Source: Valencia hispanica (lineage: Eukaryota; Chordata; Actinopteri; Cyprinodontiformes; Valenciidae). From it: a stretch of DNA of 64,000 bases. Below are positions 30,840 to 50,600 of the stretch, piece after piece. The notes under the pieces were generated by a model. The model was not told where the DNA came from and did no database searches. It was given only the letters and a program-made list of their open reading frames with translations. The position numbers were made by a program, and so were the translations under genes. The DNA lies in NCBI GenBank assembly GCA_963556495.2, contig OY747716.1, positions 28,876,318 to 28,940,317 of the forward strand. The letters are read 5' to 3'. How positions within the stretch are numbered: the first letter of the stretch is position 1; each line of letters starts with the position of its first letter.

Positions 30840-32570
30840 ATGTTGCTGTTTACATCGTCGACGTGTGTGCTGCAGGCAAGGAGCCAAACTGCCTTCATCT
30901 TTACCTTAGTAGCATCGATGTATTTCCTTTAGGATTGCCTGTTCAGAAGTTCTCCCTAAAAAAATTTTTAAAGGGATAAATAACGTGAAAGTGTTCCTTA
31001 TTGCAAAGGCTTGAAATTTGACATTTTCTCTCTTTACAATGACACCGTTTTTCTATTCTTTTTGGATTTAATGTAATCTACCAATTTGTAGTGCATAATT
31101 GTGATGTGGAATAAAATTACTTGTTTTGTTTTTACAAATGAAAATCTCAAAAAACGATGGTGTGCCTTTGAATTCAATAAAGTCCAGTACCTGTGCACAC
31201 AAGGACCATGCAGCAGGTACGAAATCTGTTTTACATTTGCTACTGGTATGGTCTTGGATGCAGACACACTTAGTTCTCTGTGTCTGGATCTGTTTTGATT
31301 TTTTATAGCATGTGCTGCCTCATATAGTCATGTCAATGATTCAATAAAGTAAATTGTGTGACAGGAGGAATATCTCTTTGTCCTTCTTTTGTAGAGAAAG
31401 TGTGCCCTGACACTGCAAGGCAACCAGACCCAGCAGACTTGCCAGCTAAATTATAGATTAATCTCATAGTTTAATTTACCAATACATCTCAGTTAATAAG
31501 AATATAATTAAAAAGTTATTCTCTGTGACTATGACTTATAGCTAATGAAAACCCCAATGCACTTTCTTAAAAAGGTTATATTATTTAAGACCATTTTTAA
31601 AAAGGACAACAACGTTGGTTGACATAAAAGTATGTCTAAGTTCTGATTATCATATGCACCAAGTTCTTGGCTGGGGCTCCTCTTGCATGACTTACTGCAT
31701 CAGTGCAGCATGTCATGGAGATGTGGCTGGGTTGAATGCTTCGCCTCACCTTCCTCTCATCCTTTTTGCTTGAACATCTTTTTCTACCACATTTTTCCTT
31801 CCACTAAACTTTCTGTTAAGGATGAGTTTTCAAGTGCTGTAATTAATTTGGCTACACCTGCATTTGAAGGTCCTAAATAGGAAGTTGTATGAAGCAGTTT
31901 TTAACTGGATGTTGTTCATTCAAAGAGTCTGTGAGGTGTTTCATTTGCATCCGTCTTCTCTTACGCCCCTCTCACTCCAACACATACCAAGAGAGACTCT
32001 GCCCAGCGCAGTTCAGCCAGGCAGCAGTGACAGACACTCACACACAGTTTTGGCCGACCGACTTTTGACTTTAAACAATGCAGAAGAGGCCAGAAAAGTT
32101 GGAAACTGTATCTTTAGGCACGAGACTGACTGGGACAGGAGCTGTGCACCCACGGATCGGGGTTCGTGTGTTGGTTCCACTGCATTCCTAAGGAAAGTCA
32201 TCTGAAGAGCTGGGAGAAGACACGAACAACCGGACTGCGGTGCCAACTAAAGAAATCTATTAATCTTTTACACATATTGGATTTACCACCGCTGGAATAT
32301 TGGCTTAATTTAAGTTTTGGGACATATTTACAGTTAATGCACCACAGGCTATAGTTTGGAACCAACCTTTGGAAACGCTGGATGTGTTTTACGCACGGGA
32401 TTTTCTCAGCAAATGACAACCTGTGATTGCTCCTCCGCTGTCTTCCTTCTTCCTCTCGGGTCTTTTTACCCCACAGATCCAACATATCATCACCAACTAC
32501 ACCGACGTTGACGAAGGAGACTAAAAAGGCGAACCTCCGTGCATCCAAACGCACCGGCGTGTGGCAGAGA

Positions 32571-39612
<7,042 letters not shown>

Positions 39613-40160
39613 TGAGGGGGCTTACTTGCAGACCACTCTGCACTTTTTTTTGGCGCAGGGACATTTGGGCTCACTTCCAAAGTGGAGAAAAGAAAAGAAA
39701 CCACAAAAAAAGAGGAAAAAAAAAATCAAGGAGTCCGACTCACATTAAGGACTTTTAAAGCGGTTCTCAGTCTGGACCTGCCCTGCTATTGTGTGTGGTG
39801 TTTCATATGATCTCTTGGCAAAGTGTCACTGAGCTAAGCTCAACCCGTGATGGGGGTTTATGGATCCATAAACAATTCTCTGCAAACTGAATGTTTTAGG
39901 GTTAACCACAGGCCAGGTGGATAACAATGCACAGTTCAATGCAGTACAACGGGCAGCTCAAATCAGCACTGCATGCATTTCTGTGTGCATGGACTTGTAT
40001 GCAAAGTGTGAAAAGAGATTTGCTGGCTCATGTGTGCAGGAATGAGTGACGACTGTTTGATTTATAGTATGAAAAATGGATCTCTGAGCAAAAAAGAACA
40101 AGACCACATGTTGTGCTTTGGCACCGTGCACATCTGTGACTGTGAATAAATGCGAGTGGG
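39613..40160 (+). other. probable shisa2 3'UTR with AATAAA at 40,145
   Basis: No coding content. The first canonical AATAAA after the stop is at 40,145-40,150. An A-rich run lies at 39,685-39,726. Confidence 0.5.
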
Positions 40161-42237
40161 TTTATACAATATGGTGTAGTTTGTTTGTGTTGAAAGCGTG
40201 AGGAGAGAAAGCATGTGGACAGACGTTTAGTGTGAGCACCAAGCGTGAACGGATGTGGTCTTATATGAGTAGCTGTGAGTGAACTGGGTGTAATGGGAAA
40301 TGCAGGTGGTGTGATGTGTAAGGCTGTTGCAATCTCCCAGTAGACCATTTAAAATCTAATGAAGTGAACACGGGACGCAGAGTGTGACGCTCCACCCAAC
40401 TATACCAGTCCCCCCCAACCCAGAGAGGACAAAAACAGCCCTGAGCGGAAACACGCTCACAGATCCCCAAATATGGCAGTATTCACACAAGGCTGATGGT
40501 TAATGATCCCTAGAAGTGTAACTGTGACATTAGCAAAAGTGCAAAAACCCAGCAAGGAATCTTGAAGCCTAACCCCATTAAATATTTCCTGTGAGAGGCA
40601 ATGATATGGGCAACTGCCCAGGGAGACATTAGAAATGTGGGCGTGCAAGTACCAGATAAAAATAATACAACTCATCTGAGCCGAGTTTCTATTGCTTTAA
40701 AGAACCGGCACTGGTGAGGGGAGTATGTATGTGAGAAATACTGCACAGTTCAGTGACTTGCACCAGGCAGAGTAGCTCCAGGCCAGGTTTGAGTCAGTTT
40801 TCCACTTTAAAAAAGATACAGCGGTGGCAGTTATTGGCTGCAAATTAGGAAAAATAAACAAAACTCGCTTAATTTCCAGTCATTCCGGGCAACGTTGTGC
40901 AGCTGGGGAACATGCATTTCATGAGAACGTGCAGCTACACAGAGCATGGCATGTTTGTGCACCTCATCTCTAATCCCAACTCATTGTTAGATTCAGTGGG
41001 CAGCTTGTGTGAGACAGTGGATTCATTATCGTTCTCTCTGAAATGATATATAAAGCAAGGCGAGATGACGCTTTTTCATTTGAAAAAGAAACATTTTTAA
41101 ACAGAATGTGGTCTAATGTGTTGCGGCAGTTTCTACAAATGGTTCTCAGAGACAGTTGGAGACAAGAACTGGTTAACATAATTTAAAAACCTGGATGGTA
41201 AATAAGCCGCCGTAATCCTTTTAAAACAACCAAACAAAGAAGTATATTCCAAACATTAACAGTCCAGACTGCTTCCCACAGCAGCCAGGAGAGAAAACCA
41301 CTCTGAATCACTCAAAGCACATAGAAACTAACATGGATATTTAAAAGTTTGGGTTCCAGAAATGAGAGGAAAAAAAAGTGTAACGAGCCACTGGAGGGAA
41401 ACTGAAAGAGCTGAATGGATTTCTTTCTGTCAAAGATGGATTCTCCACCCTGCAGCAGCTGTGGTTGGTTTTGGCCAGGACACATCCAGGAAGGTGGGTG
41501 GGAACAGATCTCCAACTGAGTCAGGGGGATGATCTCCAAACTTTTGCAAGGACTCTCCTGAGCTTCATGTAGAAAAGTGGGAGACCTTTGATTCTGGCCA
41601 CATTTATTGGCGCCCCTGCTGTTAATAGTGTAGAACCCTATTTTACCAATAGGACAGTGTTTGTTGTAACATTTCAGAAGGTTGGACTACACACAGAGAG
41701 AGGGATCTTTGACCATACCTAGCCCACGCTCCCCAGATCGTCCTCCTTAATGCTCACATCTCTTCAGCTAATCTCACAGGTTTTCTATACGATTTCGATC
41801 TGAAAACTGTGACGGTCACGAGTGAAGGTTGATTATGGTTCTGCAGAAAAATCAAGTGACGACCCAGGTTCATTTTTCTGCCAGAGTCCACAAGGTTTTA
41901 TTTAAAAAGTCCAGGTATTTCAAAGAGTTCCTGTACTTTAAGATTCCCAAGGCGTTATTCTCATCCGACCAAAGAACTCAGTTCAAATTAAAGTCCTGGT
42001 AGGTGAGTAAAGTTCACGTTTACGCTTGTGATGGTAGGCTACAAAAGACCAACCGATTGACAAGCAGAGTGTAATCGCTATGACAACTTCATGACCTCAC
42101 ATCTTTGATGAAGTTCTGCAACTTTTATATTTTCTTTACCTCCATCACCATCCTTATTGATGTAGATGCCTGGAAAAGATGTAGTTCCTAGAAACTCTGA
42201 TCAACTTTATAAAGTCAGATTTTTTTTTTTTTTTTAC
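40161..42237. other. intergenic, shisa2 to atp8a2
   Basis: No exon seen. GATATGGGCAACTGCCCAGG at 40,603 shares its core with the repeat at 12.65 kb. Decayed Tc1-like matter may continue around 41.7-42.2 kb. Confidence 0.35.
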
Positions 42238-42239
42238 AT

Positions 42240-43060
42240 TCAGTGCCTCGAAAAAGTATTTAGATCCTTTGTTTTACAAATTTTAAGTCAACCTGAAAAT
42301 CCAGCGTGTTTTACTGGTAATGGATAATTGCACAGTGCAATAAAAACTTCTAAAAATAAATTGTTTAAAGTGTAGTGTACATTTGAATTCAACCGCTTGT
42401 ATTCATATTTTCCCCTCAACCTTTTGCTGCATTTTAGTCTGCAGGGTATATCTACCGGCTTTGCACATCTAGAAACTGATAATTTTGCCCATTCTTAGTA
42501 AAATAGCTCAAGCTCAGTCAGAACAATGGTATCTGAAAATCAACGTTGCCACAGATTCAATGGGATTTAGGTTTTTGACTTTGACTGGGCCATTCTAACA
42601 CAAATATGCTTTGATCTAAACCAGTGTTACCTAATCCTGTCCCTTAAGGCACACAGCCATGGATGTTTTAGATGTTTCGCTGCTTCAGCACATCTGATTT
42701 CAGTTGATGGCTGATTAACAGGCTTTTGCTGAACTGCAAAATCAGGGACAGCAGGGATACATCTAAAAAATGCAGGGCAGTGCTTTGAGGACCAGGGTTG
42801 GGGAGCACTGATTCAAAACATTTAATTGTACCTGTGTCTGCATGTTTTTAGGTCGTCATCCCGCTAGACTGTGAACCTTTTGACACCAGTGTTAAGTCTT
42901 TTGAATCCTCCAACAAGTTTAATCCAGGACTGCCCTCCATCTACCTCGTTGCAGAAGAACACCTTGCCGACAGCATGATAATATCACCATCATGTTACCA
43001 CGAGAATGGTAAAACAAGGTGCTTGATAAAAATTGTTTAAACTGATCGAACTTGACTAAA
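42240..43060 (-). mobile_element. degenerate Tc1-like element carrying a small inverted-repeat element
   Basis: Left end CAGTGCCTCGAAAAAGTATT. The interior has CTCAAGCTCAGTCAGAACAATGG and GGGCCATTCTAACACAAATATGCTTTGATC in the reverse orientation of the Tc1 family. The right end is lost. The 42,622-42,810 segment is a separate insertion. Confidence 0.65.
42622..42810. mobile_element. 189-bp MITE with CAGTG...CACTG ends
   Basis: Left CAGTGTTACCTAATCCTG and right CAGGGTTGGGGAGCACTG are inverted repeats, about 22 of 30 positions agreeing. Flanking octamers ATCTAAAC and ATTCAAAA agree at 5 of 8, a possible worn hAT target duplication. Inserted in the Tc1-like element. Confidence 0.65.
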
Positions 43061-44182
43061 ATAACCTACTCAAATTAAAGGTTTTTAAAAATCTAATTAA
43101 GGCTTTGTATGCATCCTTACCTGGGGTGCCAGTAAATGTGATCAACAATAACTTTGTAACTGTTAAATCCTCGTGGTCTACATATATTTTCAGCCTGAAA
43201 CATAAAAAACAACAACTTCTGAACGCCCTGGAGCTACAGCTGGACTCAGAAACCTTTCAACCAGCAGTGAAAACACACAGACATTTGCTCAGGCCATGGA
43301 TTGATTAGATTTAATGATTAGGACTTGGATGGACATCTTCCTCCCTCCCCACAACCCTCCCATACCAACCCTTCACAGTCTTGCATTCCTTAAGCAGTGT
43401 TCTCAACACAGAGCACACAGACAGTGGACATTCAGACAGAGCAGAGAAACACATGATTCATGCAAGCGTCTGCAATCCAATCCCCTCGCCGTTTTGGACG
43501 CCTATTAGTAGTAGTTCAAGTAAAATATTCCCTCAGGTATTATCGGGTCTTTCTCCACTTATGAGTACAAAAACATACGTCAAAAAGAAAAAAAATATAA
43601 ATGCATACACATGAATGTCCACTTTAATTTAAAAAAATAAAATACAATAAAATGTTCAGTTAAGAGCAGGTATCCCAGCAGAGCTGGAAGGGGAAGTTTT
43701 AAAAACAGGCATGCTGCTTCTACATCAGCTGATGCCGTTAGACGAGGGTAAACAAAACTAGAAACTGTCAAGAGAAAAAGGAACATGGCGGCTGCAGGTA
43801 TGCAATGAGATGCAGAGATGGGAAGAAATTAAGTAAGAAATGAACAAGAGGTCTCAGAAGGGTAGGAGGGGTTACAGCAGGGTGGTGGTCCAGTTTAAGG
43901 TGGAGCGTTCTGTCTCAGCAGCGTCTCTGCGGTGTTTGGCAGTGAGGCTCGGTGCTGCCATGGAGCCAAAACCAGGTGTGTAGCTGTGGTGCGGAGCTCC
44001 CTCCTGTCCTTCTGGAGGAATTTAGCCTGCGCTCCATCATTTTGACATCTGTCTCTGCATCGGCGCGTGACGACAGGTGTGCCGAGCCCTCCTCGCTGGA
44101 GATGAGCGGTAACCGTGGAAGAATCACATGTAGACAACACATGCACACACGCACAGCGCCACGGTGTGCAGACAAACATGCA

Positions 44183-44230
44183 CAGGCAAACACAGACAAA
44201 CTCAAACAGGCAAACACAGACAAACTCAAA
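44183..44230. repeat. two exact copies of a 24-bp unit
   Basis: CAGGCAAACACAGACAAACT + CAAA, twice without change, in a CA-rich region just beyond the atp8a2 stop (its probable 3'UTR). Further CA/CG alternation follows to 44,260. Confidence 0.85.
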
Positions 44231-44594
44231 CAGGCACACACGGACACACACGCGCACATGTTGTTGCACAGCTGCGAGAAGCATTCTGAGGTGTATACAG
44301 GTACGAGTAGCAATCTCTGAGTTCAACTTGGCATGTCTGGGATATGGTTTGCTCATGCCTGTGCAGCTTTTTTAGGAGTTTGTTCAGTAATTAGCCTGGT
44401 CCCTTTATCCGATCCTGTCATCACAACACCAGATACCCCCCCTCCCACCCCTAAGTGACGGGGAGGTCACGTCATTGTCCTGGTAAGGCCACAGCTGAGG
44501 CCAGTCAGAGTGTGGCTCTGAAGTTCATCTTGCTGTCGTTATGACAACGATTGCTACGTTGAGCCAACGCCTCAATTGGGGTGGGTGGAGGTGG

Positions 44595-44689
44595 CTAGAT
44601 GCTGGGGCGCTGGCGGGTGGTGTCGTAGGACCGAACTACCTGGGACTGGGACACCACGCCGTGCTCTTCCTGAGAGAACGCATAGCCAT
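44595..44689 (-). CDS. atp8a2: atp8a2 exon K, stop codon
   Basis: 95 bp, [20 protein letters not shown] then [11 protein letters not shown] and TAG. Matches the conserved [17 protein letters not shown] end of the family. Confidence 0.93.
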
Positions 44690-47600
44690 CTGAAAACAGA
44701 CAAAACAAGAGAAATGCTTACACTTTCACATTCAAGACTTCTGTATTCAAGGGTTTAAATGCTAACAATTTGGATTTGAGTGTTTAAACATTTTCTTTAA
44801 AAGGCTGCAATATATTAATTTTTTAAAATCTTTTTAACATGCTAGATACATAAAAAAAAAAAAGAATCAAAGGTCATATTGTGATTTTTATCTCCATTTC
44901 TTTTGACTCAGCATTTGTTTTCTTGTCAGAATAACAGATTCAATTCTGTCCAGACCGAACACTGAATAAGTCAGCCTCAAAAAATATCCACAACCCTTCA
45001 ACTTTTACACATTTTATCACATTGGGACTAAAATCTTGAATGTAATTCAACACAAAGTAGAGCATCGCCATGAAGGAAAACAAAACATTTTCAGTTCTTT
45101 TTATTAAAAAAAAAAATCTGAATCTGTATTCAGCTTATATTAATGTAATAACCATAAATATAACCAAGAGCAACCAATTATGGAGCTGGGTGGATTGCCA
45201 ACACTGCACAACCCCATTGGTGGTGGCAGCATCACGCTGTGTAAATGATTCATTTGGGCTGAACACATCATTATTTTGTTTACCTTCAACTTTACAATAA
45301 TGTGCTCCTTTTTGTTGATTTAGCACGTAAAAACTAAAGATGGCGGTTGTAAGGTGACAAAATGTTAAAAGAGTTCAAAGGGTGTGAATACTTTTGCAAG
45401 GCTCTGAATAAGGGAGCGCCATTAGACTTTCTGTTTTTAAGGAGACTCACGTGACACCGTCTGCTGCACAGAGTTGGAGCGTCCGACGCTTGAAGGTGTT
45501 TTCTTAAATACTCTTGTCAGCAGATGGGCTCGTTCGTTTAGACTGCAACACAGATGAAAGGAACAGCGATTAATCTGCAGCTTCAGAGCAATAACAACAC
45601 AACAGAAGAGTGAAAATCTATACCCAACCACTGCGAGCTAATGGTGAATTTCTATTACAGCTATTCACGGGATCTAAAACGACAAAATAATAAATGGGGA
45701 ATCTAAATCGAAACACACTGATCAACATGTTATGTGAGTTAAGGTCCAGAAGGATTTAATAATGCATGTTTTGGAGATTTAATTAAGCCCAACTGTAATC
45801 CAACAACTGCCTGCAGGGAAACAGGCCATCCACAGTAAACTATTCCTCGCCCCCGGCTCCTCTCCTCATAACTCCTCCTGTCCACGATGAAGAGTGGCCC
45901 CTCTGTTTTAAGACCACACGCCGTCACGGCTCCTCTCCTCCCCTGACCAAAAATAACTAAGCTCTTGCCACATATTCCACACTAACACACACAATCATGA
46001 ATTCCCCCCGTCTCATCCCAGTCATGGCAGCCATAAAATGTGCATGAGATTTAAACGTTAACGACGCCGACAGCGACCGGGATTTGTAGTTAGGTTTATA
46101 TCCTTTGGTGTTTAAAACAGCAGGAAAACGAGGGCTTTGCATTAAAACGTGATATGTTCTGCGGCGATGATGATCGGTGCACTAGTTATGAACTTGGGCC
46201 AGAATGCCCAGGGCTACAATTTGAATCTGGCGGCCAGGAAACTGTTGGGAATCTTCCCCTGAGTTTCTACCGAAGAGAAGAAACAAACAGCTTTTCAGCT
46301 CGCTCAAGGATTTCTGTGGCCACGAAAAAAAGAAACGTCTGTTAGATCGATGATGGAGCTGAATCATAAAAGACTTAATGGGAAGCTGGATGGACACATG
46401 TCCTTTCTGCAACTCTTACACTTTTCCCCCCAAATTCCTGCCGGTTCAAAAGGAGCCCAAGGATATGCTCCATTTTGAACCAGTCCACAGAAACTCCAGC
46501 ACCGAAACACAGATGTGCTCTCTTTCCAGTTTTAACCCCACTGCTTCTCTGACCTTCCATACTTTTTCTTTCTCGGATTTGAAAAGAAGCGGATGAAAGG
46601 ATCTGGTGATGATTCCGAGCAGGAAAGCAGGCTTGATGAAGGATGAGACATTATGTTTGGGTCCCTCGTTCGTCATTTAGAGGCCTGAAGCAGAATTTAG
46701 TTATTTTTAACTCTTTCAAATAACGAGCTGCAGATAGAATCATTTCAGCAAACCCTGCTTATATCAGATGATGACCAATTAGAGCTACCCTGGGCCTCTG
46801 TTTAGCTAGATAATGCATCATACAACACCCTTTGCAATTATTGGCAACCTTTAGAGAAAATATGCCACACTTACTGCAGCAACACTACCAAATCCTACAA
46901 AATAAAGGAAATGAAATAATCTTTAAGGTTTGCTTAACTTTTCAATGTTGATCAGAATGTCTTGGAAACTTTACATAATAATCCCTCACCTACTGAATCT
47001 CTGCAGGGATCCCTCTTTAAATCCAAAACACAACCAAAACATGCTATTCAAATAAGGCACACGTGTGTTGATCTTCACAACTTAGGAAATGGCTATAAGG
47101 AAAACTCATCGACAGTCTGAGCAATAATTAAGATTGAAACTACAGGAATAAAGACGATCACGTCTGGAGAAGGACCTACGTTTGTTTTTCCAACATACAG
47201 AGAGTGCGAGATGGTATATTGGAACCCTGCCTATTCAGCGATCCACCAATTCGTAGACTTTGTAGAGCATACGTAAAATATATGAAAGAAAATGCAACTT
47301 GGGAAGCTAAATACCATGAAAGCAATGCTCCCTGACACGCTATTGGCTGGCATTTTCAAAGCAGCCAATCCAGGAGAGACATTAATTTTTCTTAGAAGTG
47401 ACTGGCTGTACTCCTAAGAGTGGACAAAAGACTGTATATATTAGCTTCTGCAGGAGTGCCACTTTTGTTTTCATTGTCATATTAATGCATATTAGGGTAT
47501 ATTTGGTGTTTGAACTATTAAAATAGGCAGTTATAAGTGGAGGATGTCAAGTATCGGCAGATTACAGCTATTCACGAGTAGTTGTGGTCTGTAACCCCTG

Positions 47601-50600
47601 CATATACTAGGGATCCACTACGTAATTAAGGTAAAAACAACCAAAAAAAATCTACAATAATCACTGCTAGAGAGCTTTACATGAAGTTGTATCACATGCC
47701 AACTAGTTGCTTAGAAGTGATGGCAGGAAAAACCCTTTGGTGTCCTACCATCTCAAACGTAACCACTTTAAAAAATATCCAGATGAACATCTTGTAAATT
47801 TAAAACGTAAATTTTAAAGGTCGTTTTGTTCTAATAAATGTACGTTTTTTTTCTTGCAAATTTCTGACTTTACAATGTCAACAAATATCTTAGTTTTCTA
47901 TGTCTAAATCTATGTTCAGAAGTCAAACAGGTGAGAAAAAGGAATTTTTGCATGCATAATAAGATAAATTCAGGTTTTAACCTGAGGAACTAATTGGAAA
48001 AACTGCTTGTGGAATCTGGAATAACTGAATACCCGGCCCATTTCATGCTAACACAACTCTACAAACACCACACACATACACACACACGAGGCCACTAAGT
48101 CACAGCCTGAGGAGCTACAGCCAAATAGCAAACACACCAGGTCTGTACAGCAGTTCAAATTGGTCCACCTACAAAAAAAAAAAATCCAGAGGAATGGAAA
48201 TTTTTTAAAGACATATGGAGAGAAAAATATGACATTTTAGATGTGACAGAGATAAACTGAGAAAACCATGCAAGTGTCACTCAAACGCCAGCGTGCAATG
48301 AGAAACACAGGTTATGTGAGGCCAGAGCACACAGTGCAAACCTAAAAACTACCTCTGTGGAGCCGTTCTGGGTCTATGGGACCTCAGTTTTGGATTCGGC
48401 CCTGTGGACAGTGCCACAGGGGGGAGATTAATGTATTTCCACGAAGAGTGAAATGTATACAGAATATTTACAAAAACAACTGCAGGAAATGAATCTAAAA
48501 ATGATGGAAATGGAACCAATCCAATGTAAAGGGTTGAATTAAATGCAAATAATACATATTTTGAATGGCGATGAGATGACGTCAAATCCTGTTTTCGTAT
48601 ACTGCACCTGCGGCCGCTGGAGTCCCTGAGAACCGCAGCTCCCGGGTCAACGGCCCGCGCCTCCAACTCCTGCACCTCCTCCAGCAGAGACTTCCTCAAA
48701 GTGCGACGTGTCCTGCAGCAGATAAGTGCAGGAGAGACTGGGTTGCTACGCTTTGCAGACACATGCAGCTCATAATACGTTGTACGTCAGTGTTGACATA
48801 GGCTCAATATGGGTTATGTAAACGTTTCGCTTAGCTTATACAGTCTGTGTGTAGACTTTCTAATGTTTTTATATTAAATGTGCTCTACTTACGCAGACCA
48901 AGCGAAATCTTTGAGTAAACATGCGGTGGGCACCAGGACCAGGCCCAGCCAGAAGTGCCAGCACTGCATCACTTTACCAGCCTGCAATGATGACATACAG
49001 GCTACATTTGGTTTCACTTACATTGTGATTTAAATTGAAGATTAACTCCTTTTTCTCAGCCCTGAGCCTGTTAAACCTAACATGCAGTGCTTTGCAAAAC
49101 AATCACATCCCCCAACATTTTCTCCTTTTAACTTGTTACAACTGCAAACTTTGAGGATTTTATTGGGATTTCGTTTGACCAGCACAAAGGGGAAAATTGT
49201 GCCTTGGAAGAAAATTGATTCATAATTTTAACTCTTTATAGAAATAGACTTATTCAGATCCTAACCAAACATATTTTGCAGCTCATTTCTGCCCACAGAA
49301 TGATTTTACTGAAATACTCTGCTGCTGTGAAACTAAAACTGCACAGATTCTCCCCCTACCTGTTGGTACGCTCCAGCTGCAACACAACTCATTGACCTTC
49401 GACCCTGTTCTCGGTTTGTCTCCCAAGATTAATCATGCGTCCAACCACTGTCTCAGTTTGTCAGTCTGCATGTCTCTTTCTGCTTCTTACTCCCACACAT
49501 CTTTTCTCCTGCGATTCCCTTCGATCTCACTCTTTCGCAACCTTCTTTCATCATTAGTGGCTGTTGTCTCTGCTGCTTGTCCTCACCTGCTGCTGTTAAT
49601 CTTCGTCTTCTCCTTCTCACACAACTTCACTAAAGTCTTTGTCTGTAGCCATGGACATTTAGATCAATTGTCACCTCAAAAGCTGCACAGTGAGCTCAAC
49701 TGCCTCAATGGGTTTACCTACACAGATACAAATACCACTGGATTCCCAGAAAGGAAAGGACCAGGGCTCAAACAAATTATTCACGAAAAAAAAAAATTCA
49801 TCTTCCTGAGTTCACTGTCCGTCTTAATTTTAAAATACAAAACATTAAACTTTACTTTGAATGTATGGAAAAGGAAGGAAGGAAGGAAGGAAGGAAGGAA
49901 GGAAGGAAGGAAGGAAGGAAGGAAGGAAGGAAGGAAGGAAGGAAGGAAGGAAGGAAGGAAGGAAGGAAGGAAGGAAGGAAGGAAGGAAGGAAGGAAGGAA
50001 GGAAAGAAAAGACAAAAAGGAATTAGGTGAACGGCTCGAAAAAAGAAGTAAAAGACTCAAAAAAGGAAAAAGGACAGACAAACGAAAGAAAATAAGATTC
50101 CAGAGAAGGAAAGAAAGAACGGAAGGAAGGAAGGAACAAAAAGGAAGTACATAATGCAAGCAACAAGAAAGAGCGTAAGGAAGGAAAAGATGACAATAGA
50201 CGAAGAAGGGAGGAATACATAGCACAAAAGAAAGAAAATAAACAAAGAAGGTATAGAAGGTAGGAAAAATAGAAGAAAGAACTCATTCAAGGGAATGAGA
50301 GTAAAGGAAGGAACCATGAAAGGTAAGAAAGGAAGAGGGAAGCAAAGAAGAAGTAAAAAAGAAAGAGGATGAAGGAAGTAAATAGAATGTCCTAATAGTC
50401 TTGGGTCATCTTATTTATTCGACCTTTTAAAGTATGAGCCCACACGGTCCCTGAGGTTCTCTGGTACTGGTCTTTTAGTTGTTCCACAAGTCAGAATGAA
50501 TACATATGGCGAAGCCTCGTTCATCACTACGGCCCTCGTCTGTGGACCAGCCTGCCGGAGAACCTCAGGGCTGAAGAAACTGCTGATGTTTTTAAAAAGA

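Noticed and set aside
43895..44356. 153- and 132-codon Cys/Val-rich minus frames
   Set aside because: Product of CA-rich tandem sequence in the probable atp8a2 3'UTR; no homology and mutually overlapping frames.
49392..50225. Long frames of KEGR or LPSF repeats on both strands
   Set aside because: They are translations of the AAGG microsatellite and contain no domain.
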